This document shows positions 1 through 11,216 of a DNA stretch of 42,129 nucleotides, piece by piece; within the stretch, counting starts at the first letter, position 1, and each line of letters opens with the position of its first letter. The stretch comes from Sphingomonadales bacterium (GTDB lineage: Bacteria; Pseudomonadota; Alphaproteobacteria; Sphingomonadales; Sphingomonadaceae). The stretch spans positions 1-42,129 of the forward strand of contig JAQGKX010000111.1 of assembly GCA_028289885.1 (NCBI GenBank). The letters are read 5' to 3'. The notes below the pieces were generated by a model. The model was given only the letters and a program-made list of their open reading frames with translations. It ran no database searches and was not told the DNA's origin. The position numbers and the translations under genes were made by a program.

Positions 1-10
1 TCAGTGGCGT

Positions 11-298
11 TCAGCCAACGATCCCGAGAATGTCGCTTTCTTTCATGATGAGCAGGTCTTCGCCGTTCAGCTTGACCTCTGTGCCCGACCATTTGCCGAA
101 CAGGATCTTGTCGCCGGCTTTCACGTCGAGTGGCGTGATCGTACCGTCTTCAGCGCGCACGCCCGAACCAGCGGAAACGACTTCGCCTTCCTGTGGCTTT
201 TCCTTGGCTGTCTCTGGAATGATGATTCCGCCAGCAGTCTTTGCTTCGGCTTCGATGCGGCGAACGAGCACGCGATCGTGCAGGGGTCGAAAGTTCAT
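11..298 (-). CDS. groES: Co-chaperonin GroES
   Basis: A 95-residue protein, the normal length for GroES (Hsp10), the heptameric lid that caps GroEL and drives ATP-dependent protein folding in the cytosol. It begins [14 protein letters not shown], the conserved GroES N-terminus, and keeps the mobile-loop region ([17 protein letters not shown]) and the conserved [14 protein letters not shown] segment. The frame can be extended 3 codons to a GTG at 307, but the ATG at 298 has an AGGGTG ribosome-binding site about 6 nt upstream and matches the family start. groEL is expected immediately downstream, off the left edge. The upstream CIRCE element implies HrcA heat-shock control. Confidence 0.98.
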   Translation of the reverse strand: MNFRPLHDRVLVRRIEAEAKTAGGIIIPETAKEKPQEGEVVSAGSGVRAEDGTITPLDVKAGDKILFGKWSGTEVKLNGEDLLIMKESDILGIVG

Positions 299-346
299 GG
301 ATGTCACCCTTGTTGCTTGGCCCCAAAAGGAGCGTGAACCTTTGCG

Positions 347-373
347 TTAGCACTCAACGGAGTCGAGTGCCAG
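347..373 (-). promoter_or_regulatory. CIRCE operator (HrcA-binding site) of groES
   Basis: TTAGCACTC (347-355), a 9-nt spacer, then GAGTGCCAG (365-373). The CIRCE consensus is TTAGCACTC-N9-GAGTGCTAA, so one arm is perfect and the other matches 7 of 9. It lies 49 bp upstream of the groES ATG. On the minus strand a plausible promoter, CTGGCA-N17-CTAACG, sits inside the element, so bound HrcA would block it, as known for alphaproteobacterial groESL. hrcA itself is not in the window. Confidence 0.93.
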
Positions 374-455
374 CAGGACGCATATGAGACGGACATGCAG
401 GATGTTCAAGGGGCGATATCTCGGTTGCGAGTTTTACGTTGCCCGGACGCCCCCA

Positions 456-545
456 CGTCATCCTGAACTCGTTTCAGGATTTATGCCCTCGTCGGAACCG
501 ATCCTGCAGGCCGACCGATGGACCCTGAACAAGTTCAGGGTGACG
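456..545. repeat. Extragenic inverted repeat, type A
   Basis: Two arms of about 25 nt (456-480 and 521-545) are imperfect inverted copies of each other. Each arm is itself a near-palindrome around CCTGAAC...GTTCAGG. The 40-nt centre is unpaired. It lies in the 324-bp gap between divergent groES (start 298) and sppA (632), which otherwise holds only the CIRCE site. From memory, repeats with a CGTCACCCTGAACTTGTTTCAGGG core are scattered between genes in many sphingomonads; that family link is knowledge, not shown here. It could act as a REP-like or transcription-end structure. Confidence 0.8.
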
Positions 546-631
546 GCCAGTGTGTGGGAGCGGGCAGTTCTCGCATTTACAGGGTCGGGACCAGAGGCTA
601 GCGCACTCGAGAACGGCGAGAGCATATTTGA

Positions 632-2494
632 ATGAACTTGGTTGGCGGTGCGTGGAAATTGCTGGTGGGCGTGAAAGATGCGCTCGTCCTTTTGTTCATG
701 CTGCTCTTTTTCGGGCTGATCTATGCCGCGCTGTCGGCGCGTCCCAATGCCGCAGCCGTCGGCAGCGGGGCCTTGTTGCTCCAGCTTCGGGGCAGCATCG
801 TCGAGCAACCAGCAAACGCCGGAGCATCGAACATCGTCGGTGGGGGAGCCGGACCGCGCCAGTTCCGCCTGCGTACGCTCGTCAACGCGATCAACGCAGC
901 CGCCACGGACGACCGGATCAAGGCGGTGGTCCTCGATCTCGACGGGTTTACTGGCGGCGGACAAGTTGCACTGACCGATGTCGGCGAAGCTCTGGACCGG
1001 GTTCGGGGGGCGAAAAAGCCCGTGCTGGCGTTTGCAACCGGTTATGAGGACAGCAGCTATCTCTTGGCGGCACATGCGTCGCAAATCTGGCTCGACCCGA
1101 TGGGATTGGCGCTGTTCGCAGGTCCAGGCGGGTCACGGCTTTACTATAAGGGGCTGATCGACAAGTTGGGCGTCAATGCCCATGTCTATCGCGTTGGCAA
1201 ATATAAGTCGTTCGTCGAACCCTATACGCGCACCGACCAGTCGCCGGAGGCCAAGGCGGAGAATGAAGCCCTGCTCGCCACACTGTGGCAGGGTTGGCAG
1301 GCCAATGTCCTGCACGCCCGCCCACAGGCGAAGATCGCCGCCTATGTCGCCGATCCGGTTGCCGCGACAACCAGCGGCGACCTTGCCCAGTCGGCATTGA
1401 GTGCGGGCATCGTCGATAAACTCGGTGACCGGGCCAGTTTCACCCGCGCCGTGACCGCCCTTGTCGGCCCCGGCAAAAAGAACATAGACTTCGCGCGCGT
1501 CGATCTCGCGGCATGGAGCGCCGCGCACCCGGTCAAGAGCGGCGACGGCACCATCGCGATCGTCACCGTCGCGGGCAATATCGTGGATGGTGAAGCGGGC
1601 GCCGGGAGCGCTGGCGGAGAGACCATCGCAAAGCTCGTCACGCGGGCGCTCGCCACCGGCAAATATAAAGCGATCGTGTTGCGGGTCGACTCGCCCGGCG
1701 GTTCGGCGCTCGCGTCGGATCGCATCCGTGCCGCATTGATCCCGGCCAGGGAACGCGGCATCCCGATCGTCGCGTCGATGGGCAATGTTGCGGCATCGGG
1801 CGGATATTGGGTGACAACCATCGCCGACAAGGTGTTTGCCAAACCAATGACGATCACCGGATCGATCGGGGTCTTCGGCATTATACCGACGTTCGAAGGT
1901 GTATTATCCAAGGTCGGCCTTACCACGGACGGTGCAAAGACGACACCTCTGACTGGCCAGCCCGATATTCTCGGCGGCACCAATCCGGCGTTCGATACGA
2001 TCATCCAGCGCAGTATCGAGAGTACTTACGGACGGTTCATCGCGCTGGTCAGCGCAGCCCGGCACCTGCCCCCGACCCGTGTCAACGAAATCGCGCAGGG
2101 CCGGGTCTGGGACGGTGGCACCGCGCGCCAGATCAATCTGGTCGATGCCTTCGGTGGTCTCGACGATGCGATCGCAGAGGCGGCGCGTCGGGCCAAGCTG
2201 GACCCGAAGGTGGCTCATGCTGTCTGGCTCGAAAAGCCGCTGACCCTGACCGAGACGCTGACGCAGGCTTACTATGGTTATAATGATGGTGATGACGATT
2301 CCAGTCAGGCGAACGACCTGCTGTCCACGATGGCACGCAAGCGTCTGGCGGCTTTGACCGACTCGATCGGCGACGCGCGTGCACTGGCAACCGGCGCGAC
2401 TATCCAGGCACGGTGCCTCGAATGTCCGGTTGTCTCCGCGCCCACCAGACAACCCCGCCTCATCGACCTTTTCATGACCTGGATAACGACATGA
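632..2494 (+). CDS. sppA: Signal peptide peptidase SppA, 67-kDa type
   Basis: A 620-residue protein, the length of the long SppA with two tandem ClpP-like halves. Residues about 14-34 form one N-terminal membrane anchor (DALVLLFMLLFFGLIYAAL), with the rest periplasmic. The enzyme cleaves leftover signal peptides in the membrane with a Ser/Lys dyad. The nucleophile is Ser389 in NVAASGGYW, and the general base is probably Lys192 in the GKYKSFVEPYTR segment of the N-terminal half, as in E. coli SppA. The following PMTITGSIGVFG also fits the family. The start at 632 gives the expected short cytoplasmic tail. The stop overlaps the next gene's ATG (ATGA), suggesting coupled translation with the acetyltransferase. 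Confidence 0.95.
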   Translation: MNLVGGAWKLLVGVKDALVLLFMLLFFGLIYAALSARPNAAAVGSGALLLQLRGSIVEQPANAGASNIVGGGAGPRQFRLRTLVNAINAAATDDRIKAVVLDLDGFTGGGQVALTDVGEALDRVRGAKKPVLAFATGYEDSSYLLAAHASQIWLDPMGLALFAGPGGSRLYYKGLIDKLGVNAHVYRVGKYKSFVEPYTRTDQSPEAKAENEALLATLWQGWQANVLHARPQAKIAAYVADPVAATTSGDLAQSALSAGIVDKLGDRASFTRAVTALVGPGKKNIDFARVDLAAWSAAHPVKSGDGTIAIVTVAGNIVDGEAGAGSAGGETIAKLVTRALATGKYKAIVLRVDSPGGSALASDRIRAALIPARERGIPIVASMGNVAASGGYWVTTIADKVFAKPMTITGSIGVFGIIPTFEGVLSKVGLTTDGAKTTPLTGQPDILGGTNPAFDTIIQRSIESTYGRFIALVSAARHLPPTRVNEIAQGRVWDGGTARQINLVDAFGGLDDAIAEAARRAKLDPKVAHAVWLEKPLTLTETLTQAYYGYNDGDDDSSQANDLLSTMARKRLAALTDSIGDARALATGATIQARCLECPVVSAPTRQPRLIDLFMTWITT

Positions 2495-3048
2495 TCACTC
2501 TTCGCGCCGCCACGCCGGACGACGCCGCTGCCATATTGGCGATCTATGCTCCCTATGTTGTCACCAACGCCGTCTCATTCGAATCCAAACTTCCAAAACA
2601 GGATGAAATGCGCGACCGGATCGCCGAAGCGGGTGACGTTTATCCGTGGATTGTCGGCGTGGATGAGGAAAGCGAACTGGTCCTCGGCTACGCTTTTGCC
2701 AAAGCCTTTCGTCCCGGCCCCGCCTATCGTTTCGCCGTCGAAACCGCCTGCTACGTCAGCGGCGAGATCGAGGGGCAGGGCCTGCGCCGCACGCTTTACC
2801 ATGCGCTTCTCGCCACCCTGACCCAGCAGAATTTCACGCAGGCGGTCAGCACGCTGACGATGCCGAACGACAAGTTGATCCAGTTGCACGAAGCGATCGG
2901 TTTCCGTCGCGCTGGCGTGTACCGCGAGATCACCTTCAAGAACGGCCAGTGGATCGATGTCGGCTTGTGGCAAAGGTCGCTGACCGAGCCCAACACGCCG
3001 CCGGACGAAGTCGTGTCGTTTGGCTCGGTTGGAGTGGTCCGCGCTTAA
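2491..3048 (+). CDS. GNAT N-acetyltransferase, phosphinothricin acetyltransferase-like
   Basis: A 185-residue single-domain acetyltransferase. The opening MITLRAATPDDAAAILAIYAPYV and the downstream segment through residue about 160 follow the PAT/MddA-type GNAT family that acetylates small amines such as methionine derivatives or phosphinothricin. The acetyl-CoA loop is modified here: GEIEGQGLRRTLYHALL replaces the usual R-G-x-G-x-G-x-x-L pattern, with Glu in place of Arg at the first motif position. The C-terminal HEAIGFRRAGVYREI...GQWIDVGLWQ block is typical. The ATG at 2491 overlaps the sppA stop by 4 nt; a longer frame from 2413 would run inside sppA and was not chosen. The substrate cannot be predicted. 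Confidence 0.88.
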   Translation: MITLRAATPDDAAAILAIYAPYVVTNAVSFESKLPKQDEMRDRIAEAGDVYPWIVGVDEESELVLGYAFAKAFRPGPAYRFAVETACYVSGEIEGQGLRRTLYHALLATLTQQNFTQAVSTLTMPNDKLIQLHEAIGFRRAGVYREITFKNGQWIDVGLWQRSLTEPNTPPDEVVSFGSVGVVRA

Positions 3049-3078
3049 CCCGCCTGCCAGCACGGAAAGATATAGGAC

Positions 3079-3717
3079 TTAACCTCGATAAGCGGGAATC
3101 GACAATCCGCGCGCAATGGCCAACGCGCGAAGGATAAACCCCGCCAGCGCCCCGATCGTCGCCGCGATAAACAACGGCGCCCCGAGCAGCACCAACCCGA
3201 CAAACAGTCCTGCCGCCAACGTCGCCGCCGTCACATAGAGTTCGGGCCGCAGCAGGATTGAAGGTTCGCCTGCCAACACGTCGCGGATGATGCCGCCGAC
3301 ACAGGCGGTGATGATCCCCATCATGATCGCTGGAACCGCCGGAATGCCCAGCCCCAAAGCCTTGGCCGCGCCGAACACTGCATAAACCGCCATGCCGACG
3401 GCATCGAACCAGTCGAGCGCGCGGCCCTTCCACAAACGCTGGGGCGTGATCCAGATCAGCAGTGCCGCACCCATGCAAACGGCTGGAAAGCGCCAGTCCT
3501 TAACCCAGAACACTGGCGCGCCGATCAACAGGTCGCGCACCGTACCGCCACCGACGCCGGTCACCAAAGCAAAGAAGGCAAACGTCACCAGCGTCTGCCG
3601 CGCCCGCGCCGCCGCCAGCGCGCCCGATGCCGCAAATACCCCGATCCCCAATAGATCCAGCCATTCGATCAACGGCGCTAATTCGGCCGTGATCAGGCTG
3701 GGGATCGAACTTGGCAT
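3079..3717 (-). CDS. TRIC-type / UPF0126 cation channel family membrane protein
   Basis: A 212-residue hydrophobic protein with about seven membrane helices arranged as two repeats. Each repeat carries a glycine-rich helix break: GVGGGTVRDLLIG near residue 55 and CVGGIIRDVLAGE near residue 140. This is the hallmark of the bacterial YicG/UPF0126 family, whose members are trimeric intracellular cation (TRIC) channels. Its ATG lies only 3 bp after the lpdA stop on the same strand, so it is probably the last gene of the TCA operon. The physiological ion is unknown. It converges on the acetyltransferase, with 30 bp between the stops. Confidence 0.9.
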   Translation of the reverse strand: MPSSIPSLITAELAPLIEWLDLLGIGVFAASGALAAARARQTLVTFAFFALVTGVGGGTVRDLLIGAPVFWVKDWRFPAVCMGAALLIWITPQRLWKGRALDWFDAVGMAVYAVFGAAKALGLGIPAVPAIMMGIITACVGGIIRDVLAGEPSILLRPELYVTAATLAAGLFVGLVLLGAPLFIAATIGALAGFILRALAIARGLSIPAYRG

Positions 3718-3720
3718 CGC

Positions 3721-5115
3721 CTACATATGGATCGGTTTGCCCTGGACGGCCATAGCGGCTTCCTTCAGCGCCTCGGCATGCGTCGGGTGCGCGTGACAGG
3801 TGTAGGCGATATCCTCCGACGTCGCGCCGAACTCCATGCCCAGAACGGCCTCGGCGATCATCGTGCCCGCAAGGCTGGCAACGATCCACACGCCGAGAAC
3901 CCGGTCGGTCTTGGCGTCGGCAATGACCTTCACAAAGCCATCGGTGTCGCGGTTGGTCTTTGCGCGGCTGTTCGCCATCATCGGGAACTTGCCGACCTTG
4001 ACCTCGCCGCGCTCTTTCGCCGCTTCCTCGGTCAGCCCGACGCCTGCGATCTCGGGCATGGTGTAGACCACGCTCGGGATCACGTCATGGTTCACGATGC
4101 CGGTCAGTCCCGCGATATTCTCGGCACAAGCGATGCCCTCGTCCTCGGCCTTGTGGGCGAGCATGGGTCCGGGAATTACGTCACCGATCGCCCAGATACC
4201 GGGGACCGAAGTCTCGAACCGATGGCCGGTCTCGATCTGCCCTCGCGCGTTCACAGCCAGCCCGGCCTTATCTAGTCCAAGCCCATCGGTGTTCGGACGA
4301 CGCCCTATCGACACCAGCACCGCGTCGGCAACGATCGTTTCCGAGGGCCCGCCAGCGGCAGGCTCGACAGTCACGGTCGCCTTACCGTCGGCTACCGAAA
4401 CCCCGGTCACCTTGGTCGAAATACGGATATCGAAGCCCTGCTTCTTGAACAGCTTGGCCGATTCCTTGCGGACCTCGCCATCAAAGCCCGGTAGAATTTG
4501 GTCGACAAACTCGACGACCGTAACCTGTGCGCCGAGACGACGCCATACCGATCCCAGTTCCAGCCCGATCACGCCGCCACCAATGACGACCAGATGCTCC
4601 GGAACCTTCGCCAGCGCCAGCGCGCCGGTCGAGTCCACGATGATATCCTGATCGACCGTCACGCCCGGCAACGGTGTTACCGAAGACCCGGTCGCGATGA
4701 TGATGTTCTTCGCGCGATAGCTCTGCCCGGCAACTTCAACGGTATCGGTCCCGGTGAAAGCTGCATAGCCCTTCAGCCACTCCACCTTGTTCTTCTTGAA
4801 CAGAAACGCGATGCCGCCGGTCAGTTCCTTGACCGCGAGCGCCTTTTCCGCGTGCATCTGGTTCAGGTCGAGAGTTGCCCCGGTAATGTTGATGCCGAAC
4901 TTCGCCAGCGCCCCCGAATGCGCTTCCTCGAAAATTTCCGACGAATGAAGCAACGCCTTCGACGGGATGCAACCGACGTTCAGGCAGGTCCCGCCCAGCG
5001 TCTCACGACCCTCGACACAGGCGGTCTTCAGCCCAAGCTGCGCCGCACGGATCGCGGCGACATAGCCACCCGGACCCGAACCGATAACGAGGACATCATA
5101 ATCATAGTCAGCCAT
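3721..5115 (-). CDS. lpdA: Dihydrolipoyl dehydrogenase (E3)
   Basis: A 464-residue flavoenzyme that reoxidises the dihydrolipoyl groups of 2-oxo acid dehydrogenase complexes using NAD+. It has an N-terminal FAD site (VIGSGPGGYVAAIRAA), the redox-active disulfide Cys44/Cys49 in GGTCLNVGCIPSKALLH, a central NAD site (VVIGGGVIGLELGSVW), the second FAD motif (IWAIGDVIPGPMLAHKAEDEG) and the C-terminal dimer-interface HAHPTHAEALKEA with the catalytic His-Glu pair. Its place directly after sucA and sucB marks it as the E3 of the 2-oxoglutarate dehydrogenase complex, though it may be shared with other complexes. It starts 10 bp after the sucB stop. Confidence 0.98.
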   Translation of the reverse strand: MADYDYDVLVIGSGPGGYVAAIRAAQLGLKTACVEGRETLGGTCLNVGCIPSKALLHSSEIFEEAHSGALAKFGINITGATLDLNQMHAEKALAVKELTGGIAFLFKKNKVEWLKGYAAFTGTDTVEVAGQSYRAKNIIIATGSSVTPLPGVTVDQDIIVDSTGALALAKVPEHLVVIGGGVIGLELGSVWRRLGAQVTVVEFVDQILPGFDGEVRKESAKLFKKQGFDIRISTKVTGVSVADGKATVTVEPAAGGPSETIVADAVLVSIGRRPNTDGLGLDKAGLAVNARGQIETGHRFETSVPGIWAIGDVIPGPMLAHKAEDEGIACAENIAGLTGIVNHDVIPSVVYTMPEIAGVGLTEEAAKERGEVKVGKFPMMANSRAKTNRDTDGFVKVIADAKTDRVLGVWIVASLAGTMIAEAVLGMEFGATSEDIAYTCHAHPTHAEALKEAAMAVQGKPIHM

Positions 5116-5125
5116 TTCCGGCTCC

Positions 5126-6361
5126 TTAAAGGTCGATCAGCAACCGAGTCGGATCCTCGATCGCATTCTTCAGCGCGACGAGGAACGTCACGGCCTCGCG
5201 TCCGTCGATCAACCGATGATCATAGCTCAGCGCCAGGTACATCATCGGACGCACCACGACCTGGCCGTCACGGACGACAGCGCGATCCTCGATCCGGTGA
5301 AGGCCCAGAACCGCCGATTGCGGAGGGTTGATGATCGGCGTCGACATCAGGGAACCGAACACACCTCCGTTTGAAATCGTGAACGTGCCACCCTTCATGT
5401 CGTTCATCGTCAGCGTGCCCGCCTTGGCCCGCGCTCCGAAATCACCGATGGTCTTTTCGATTTGCGCGACCGAAAGGCTCTGTGCATCGCGGATGACGGG
5501 GACGACCAGACCGTTCGGCGCGCTTACCGCGACCGAGATGTCGGCGTAATCGTGATAGACGATCTCATCGCCATCGATCTGCGCGTTGACGTTGGGAATG
5601 TCGCGCAATGCCTGACAGGCTGCCTTCACGAAAAAGCCCATGAAGCCGAGACGAACGCCATGCTTCTTTTCGAACAAATCCTTATACTTCGTCCGCGCTG
5701 CGATGACTTCCGTCATATCGACATCGTTGAACGTTGTCAGCAAAGCCGCAGTGTTCTGCGCTTCCTTCAAACGCCGCGCTACGGTCGTGCGCAGGCGCGT
5801 CATCCGGACACGCTCTTCGCCACGTTCGCCAGCGACTGCAACCGGAGCGGCCGCAGGGGCAGCAGGTGCCGCATCAGACTTAACCGGAGCCGCAGGAGCG
5901 CCGAGAACATCGTCACGCGTCAAACGACCGTCCTTGCCCGACCCCTTGATCGTCGAAGGATCGACACCCTTTTCGAGGACCAGACGCCGCACCGAAGGCG
6001 ACAGCGTTGGCGACAATCCATCGCCGGTACGTTCGCCGGTCGGAGTCGCTGGAGCCTGTTGCCCGGCCGTCGAAGCAGGGGCCGTTGCTGCAGGAGCAGG
6101 GGCAGCCGCAGCGCCCGCAGCACCGCCCGCCTCGATCGATGCAATCACCGCCCCCACGTTCACGGTATCACCGACCTTGACGACCTGCTGGCCCATGATG
6201 CCAGCGACGGGCGCCGGCACCTCGACCGAAACCTTGTCGGTTTCAAGGCTGGCAATCGGCTCATCGGCCTTCACCGCGTCGCCCGGCTTTTTCAGCCATT
6301 CACCCAATGTCGCTTCGGTGATCGTTTCCCCGAGGACGGGGACAGTAACTTCGGTGGACAT
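5126..6361 (-). CDS. sucB: Dihydrolipoyllysine succinyltransferase, 2-oxoglutarate dehydrogenase E2
   Basis: A 411-residue core enzyme of the 2-oxoglutarate dehydrogenase complex, which moves the succinyl group from lipoyl to CoA. Domain order: one lipoyl domain (residues 1-76, lipoylated Lys43 in ETDKVSVEV), an Ala/Pro/Thr-rich swinging linker (about 77-110), the E1/E3-binding peripheral domain (about 115-155, [21 protein letters not shown]) and the C-terminal acyltransferase domain ending [16 protein letters not shown], which holds the catalytic His and Asp of HxxxDG. A second Ala/Pro linker at about 158-175 joins the last two. It begins 2 bp after the sucA stop, so translation is likely coupled. 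Confidence 0.98.
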   Translation of the reverse strand: MSTEVTVPVLGETITEATLGEWLKKPGDAVKADEPIASLETDKVSVEVPAPVAGIMGQQVVKVGDTVNVGAVIASIEAGGAAGAAAAPAPAATAPASTAGQQAPATPTGERTGDGLSPTLSPSVRRLVLEKGVDPSTIKGSGKDGRLTRDDVLGAPAAPVKSDAAPAAPAAAPVAVAGERGEERVRMTRLRTTVARRLKEAQNTAALLTTFNDVDMTEVIAARTKYKDLFEKKHGVRLGFMGFFVKAACQALRDIPNVNAQIDGDEIVYHDYADISVAVSAPNGLVVPVIRDAQSLSVAQIEKTIGDFGARAKAGTLTMNDMKGGTFTISNGGVFGSLMSTPIINPPQSAVLGLHRIEDRAVVRDGQVVVRPMMYLALSYDHRLIDGREAVTFLVALKNAIEDPTRLLIDL

Positions 6362-6363
6362 TT

Positions 6364-9171
6364 TCAGCCTTTCCGCTGACGTCGAATTTCATCGCGAACA
6401 CTATGGCCGAGCGCATCGGCGACGAGTGCCGCCTGCTCTGCCACATGACGCTTGGCGAGGCCGGTTGCAGGCGAAGCCGAAGACTTGCGCCCCGCATAAC
6501 GCGGACGCCCCATGCGGACACCTGCCAACGCGAGTGATTCCTCGATATAAGGTTCGACAAAGGACCACGCGCCGTTGTTCTTCGGCTCTTCCTGCGCCCA
6601 GGCTACGTCTTCGAGGTTGGTCATCCGCTTCAAGCGAATGGCCAGCGCCTCGCCTGGGAACGGATAGATTTGTTCGATCCGGATGATCGCTGTGTTCAAA
6701 TCGCCCGCCGCATCGCGCGCGTCGAACAGGTCGTAAGCGACCTTTCCAGTGCACAGGACGACGCGTTTCACGTCAGTATCGGCGGGCGCCTTCGGATCGG
6801 ACAGGATCCGCATGAAATGGCTGGTGCCAAGGAAATCCTCCGCCCTGGACACCGCGCTCTTGTGACGGAGCAGCGACTTCGGCGTCATGATGATCAGCGG
6901 CTTGCGGAAAGGCCGGTGCATCTGGCGACGCAGGATATGAAAGTAATTCGCCGGGGTCGTGCAGTTCGCGACCTGGATATTATCGTCGGCACAAAGCTGG
7001 AGATATCGTTCGAGACGCGCCGAACTATGCTCCGGTCCCTGCCCCTCGAAACCATGCGGCAACAGCATGACCAGACCGTTCGCACGAAGCCATTTGGCCT
7101 CGCCGCTCGCGATGAACTGGTCGATGATGACCTGCGCGCCGTTGGCGAAATCGCCGAACTGCGCTTCCCACAGGACAAGCGTCTTGGGATCGGCACTGGC
7201 ATAGCCATATTCGAACCCGAGTACGCCGAACTCGCTCAGCGTCGAATCGAGCACTTCGAAACGACCGTGAGGGACATTCCACAGCGGCACATATTTATGC
7301 TCGTCCGTCTGATCGACCCACACCGAGTGACGCTGGCTGAACGTCCCGCGTCCCGAATCCTGACCGGACAAACGGACGCCATAGCCCTCCGAAAGGATCG
7401 ACCCGAACGCCAGAGCCTCGCCCGTCGCCCAGTCAAACCCTGCGCCGCTAGTGAACATTGCGCGCTTGGCATCCAGGATACGGTTCAGCGTAGGATGGAT
7501 CGTCAGCGTTTCGGGAACCGTAGTCAGCGTGCGACCCAGTCCATCGAACAGCTTTTTCTCGATTCCCGTCTCGACATTACGCCGCGCGGTTTCCGAATCG
7601 GTCGGCTTGTGCAGTCCCGCCCAACGCCCGCCGAACCAGTCGGCCTGGTTGGCCTTATAGTCCGCGGCCCCCGCAAACTGACCCTCGAGCATCGCCGTGA
7701 AGCGGTCGATATGGTTGCCCATCCAGTCCTTGTCGATCACGCCTTCTTCCAACAGTCGCGCGCCAAAAACTTCGCTGACCGGGGGATGCGTCTTGATCGT
7801 CTTGTACATCAATGGCTGGGTGAAGCCCGGCTCGTCGCCCTCATTGTGACCGAAGCGGCGATAGCACCACATGTCGATGACGATGTCGCGGTGGAAGCGC
7901 TGGCGGAACTCGATCGCCATCTTGCAGGCAAAGGTGACTGCTTCCGGATCGTCGCCGTTGACGTGAAAGATCGGTGCCTGGACACCCTTGGCGACGTCCG
8001 ATGGATATGGTGATGACCGCGCAAACTGCGGGCTGGTCGTAAAGCCGATCTGATTGTTGATGATAAAGTGGACGCAGCCGCCGGTGTTATAGCCGCGCAC
8101 ACCCGAAAAGCCGAGGCATTCCCAGATCACGCCCTGCCCGGCAAATGCCGCATCGCCGTGCAGCAGAACCGGCAACACCTGGATATGCTCGTCCAGATCG
8201 TCACGGTCGGTCTGGATCGCGCGGGTCTTGCCCAGCACGACGGGATCAGCGGCTTCCAGATGTGAGGGGTTCGGGACAAGGCTCATATGAACCTTGATAC
8301 CGTCGAATTCGCGGTCGGTGCTGGTGCCGAGATGGTATTTTACATCGCCCGAACCACCGACGTCGTCGGGGTTGGCCGAACCGCCCGAAAACTCGTGGAA
8401 GATGACTTTGTACGGCTTGCCCATGACGTTCGACAGGACGTTCAAACGACCGCGATGCGCCATGCCGATCACGATCTCACGAACGCCGAACTGGCCGCCG
8501 TATTTAATCACGCTTTCCAGCGCGGGGATCATCGCTTCTCCGCCGTCGAGCCCAAAACGCTTGGTGCCGACATATTTCTTGCCGAGAAACTTTTCCCACT
8601 GTTCGGCCTCGATCACCTTCGACAGGATCGCGATCTTGCCCTCGGGGCTGAAGGTAATCGCCTTGTCCTTGCCCTCCATCCGATCCTGGAGAAAGTGGCG
8701 TTCCTCCACATCAGTGATGTGCATATACTCAAGGCCGACCTTGCCGCAGTAATTCGCGCGCAGGATTGCAAGTATCTCGTTTGGCGTCGCCTTTTGAAGG
8801 CCAAGCACACCGCCCAGCCAGATCGGCCGGTCGAGGTCTTCGGGCGCAAAGCCGTGGTAAGCGGGGTTGAGATCGTCGCGAACCGGACGCGGCGCGAGGC
8901 CCAGCGGGTCGAGGTTTGCGGCAAGATGCCCGCGAACCCGGAACGTCCGGATCATCAGCATCGCCTTGATTGCGTCCGAGGCGGCCTTCGCCACCTCGGC
9001 CTCGCCAAGCGGGGTGCCAGCCTTCTTTGCAGCAGCCTTGACCGTCACCGCCATCTGCGTCGGGTCGAGCGCCGCCGTCAGGTCGTCGCTTTCAACCGGC
9101 GGCCAGTTGGGACGCGCCCAACTTGGACCGGCTTCATGCTCGGCAGTGAACGCGTCGTTCTCGATACCCAT
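6364..9171 (-). CDS. sucA: 2-oxoglutarate dehydrogenase E1 component
   Basis: A 935-residue thiamine-diphosphate enzyme that decarboxylates 2-oxoglutarate and reductively succinylates the E2 lipoyl group. Family landmarks in order: [15 protein letters not shown] (about 80), [27 protein letters not shown], the ThDP/Mg motif starting [12 protein letters not shown] and continuing to [24 protein letters not shown], and the C-terminal [20 protein letters not shown] and [17 protein letters not shown] blocks. Length and motif order match the Gram-negative OdhA/SucA form without a fused E2. It is preceded by sucD with a 23-bp gap and followed by sucB, one transcription unit. Confidence 0.98.
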   Translation of the reverse strand: MGIENDAFTAEHEAGPSWARPNWPPVESDDLTAALDPTQMAVTVKAAAKKAGTPLGEAEVAKAASDAIKAMLMIRTFRVRGHLAANLDPLGLAPRPVRDDLNPAYHGFAPEDLDRPIWLGGVLGLQKATPNEILAILRANYCGKVGLEYMHITDVEERHFLQDRMEGKDKAITFSPEGKIAILSKVIEAEQWEKFLGKKYVGTKRFGLDGGEAMIPALESVIKYGGQFGVREIVIGMAHRGRLNVLSNVMGKPYKVIFHEFSGGSANPDDVGGSGDVKYHLGTSTDREFDGIKVHMSLVPNPSHLEAADPVVLGKTRAIQTDRDDLDEHIQVLPVLLHGDAAFAGQGVIWECLGFSGVRGYNTGGCVHFIINNQIGFTTSPQFARSSPYPSDVAKGVQAPIFHVNGDDPEAVTFACKMAIEFRQRFHRDIVIDMWCYRRFGHNEGDEPGFTQPLMYKTIKTHPPVSEVFGARLLEEGVIDKDWMGNHIDRFTAMLEGQFAGAADYKANQADWFGGRWAGLHKPTDSETARRNVETGIEKKLFDGLGRTLTTVPETLTIHPTLNRILDAKRAMFTSGAGFDWATGEALAFGSILSEGYGVRLSGQDSGRGTFSQRHSVWVDQTDEHKYVPLWNVPHGRFEVLDSTLSEFGVLGFEYGYASADPKTLVLWEAQFGDFANGAQVIIDQFIASGEAKWLRANGLVMLLPHGFEGQGPEHSSARLERYLQLCADDNIQVANCTTPANYFHILRRQMHRPFRKPLIIMTPKSLLRHKSAVSRAEDFLGTSHFMRILSDPKAPADTDVKRVVLCTGKVAYDLFDARDAAGDLNTAIIRIEQIYPFPGEALAIRLKRMTNLEDVAWAQEEPKNNGAWSFVEPYIEESLALAGVRMGRPRYAGRKSSASPATGLAKRHVAEQAALVADALGHSVRDEIRRQRKG

Positions 9172-9194
9172 AACTACTTCCTCGAATCGCCCGA

Positions 9195-10079
9195 TCAGGC
9201 GTTCAACAACGCCTTCAGCGTAACACCCAGTTCCGACGGCGACGGCGAAACACGGATGCCTGCCGCTTCCATCGCGGCGATCTTGTCTTCGGCACCGCCC
9301 TTGCCGCCCGACACGATTGCACCGGCATGGCCCATCCGGCGTCCCGGTGGTGCGGTCAGCCCCGCGATAAATCCGACCATCGGTTTTTTACGACCGCGCT
9401 TGGCCTCGTCGATCAGGAACTGCGCTGCGTCTTCTTCGGCCGAACCGCCGATTTCGCCGATCATGATGATCGACTGAGTCGCTTCGTCGGCGAGGAACAG
9501 CTCGAGCATGTCGATGAAGTTCGTGCCGTTGACCGGATCACCACCGATACCGACAGCGGTCGTCTGGCCAAGGCCTTCGTTCGTCGTCTGGAACACAGCT
9601 TCATAAGTAAGCGTGCCAGAACGGCTTACAACACCTACCGAACCTGCGGAAAAGATCGAACCGGGCATGATGCCGATCTTGCACTGGTTCGGGGTCAGGA
9701 CACCGGGGCAGTTCGGCCCGATCAGCCGCGACTTCGAACCCGACAACGCGCGCTTCACCTTGACCATGTCGAGCACCGGAATGCCCTCCGTGATGCAGAC
9801 GATCAGCGGCACTTCTGCGTCGATGGCCTCCAGGATCGAATCCGCAGCGAACGGAGGCGGAACGTACACGACCGATGCCGTGGCACCCGTCGCCGCAACC
9901 GCTTCATGCACCGTGTTGAAGTTCGGCAGGCCGATATGCGTCGTGCCGCCCTTGCCCGGCGTCACGCCGCCGACCATCTTCGACCCGTAAGCCAAAGCCT
10001 GTTCGGTGTGGAACGTGCCGGTGTTACCCGTCATGCCCTGCGTGATGACCTTGGTATTGCTGTCGATCAGAATGCTCAT
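9195..10079 (-). CDS. sucD: Succinate-CoA ligase, alpha subunit
   Basis: A 294-residue subunit, typical length. It carries the CoA-binding N-terminus ([23 protein letters not shown]), the [21 protein letters not shown] segment, the [10 protein letters not shown] loop and the active-site His251 in [10 protein letters not shown], which is transiently phosphorylated. With SucC it converts succinyl-CoA to succinate and makes a nucleoside triphosphate. The beta-subunit gene sucC, which in many alphaproteobacteria sits between mdh and sucD, is absent here: mdh ends only 9 bp upstream. SucC must therefore come from elsewhere in the genome. The enzyme acts directly downstream of the SucAB/Lpd complex encoded next. 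Confidence 0.97.
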   Translation of the reverse strand: MSILIDSNTKVITQGMTGNTGTFHTEQALAYGSKMVGGVTPGKGGTTHIGLPNFNTVHEAVAATGATASVVYVPPPFAADSILEAIDAEVPLIVCITEGIPVLDMVKVKRALSGSKSRLIGPNCPGVLTPNQCKIGIMPGSIFSAGSVGVVSRSGTLTYEAVFQTTNEGLGQTTAVGIGGDPVNGTNFIDMLELFLADEATQSIIMIGEIGGSAEEDAAQFLIDEAKRGRKKPMVGFIAGLTAPPGRRMGHAGAIVSGGKGGAEDKIAAMEAAGIRVSPSPSELGVTLKALLNA

Positions 10080-10088
10080 ATCAGTCCT

Positions 10089-11147
<1,059 letters not shown>

Positions 11148-11155
11148 TTATCTTT

Positions 11156-11174
11156 GATAATAGTTCTCAATAGC
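11156..11174. promoter_or_regulatory. Candidate Fur-like box between mdh and the acyltransferase gene
   Basis: The 19-mer GATAATAGTTCTCAATAGC matches 13 of 19 positions of the classical Fur consensus (GATAATGATAATCATTATC) and also contains TGA-N9-TCA, the core of the RirA iron-responsive box. It lies in the divergent intergenic region, 104 bp upstream of the mdh ATG and 42 bp upstream of the acyltransferase ATG, so it could act on either. The match is by eye; a 19-bp AT-rich string can match by chance. Confidence 0.35.
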
Positions 11175-11216
11175 TTTGAACCCTTGCCCGTCTCATTGTC
11201 GTAATATTAACCATCT

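Noticed and set aside
6670-8013. 447-codon open frame opposite sucA
   Set aside because: Shadow of sucA; no independent start signal or motif.
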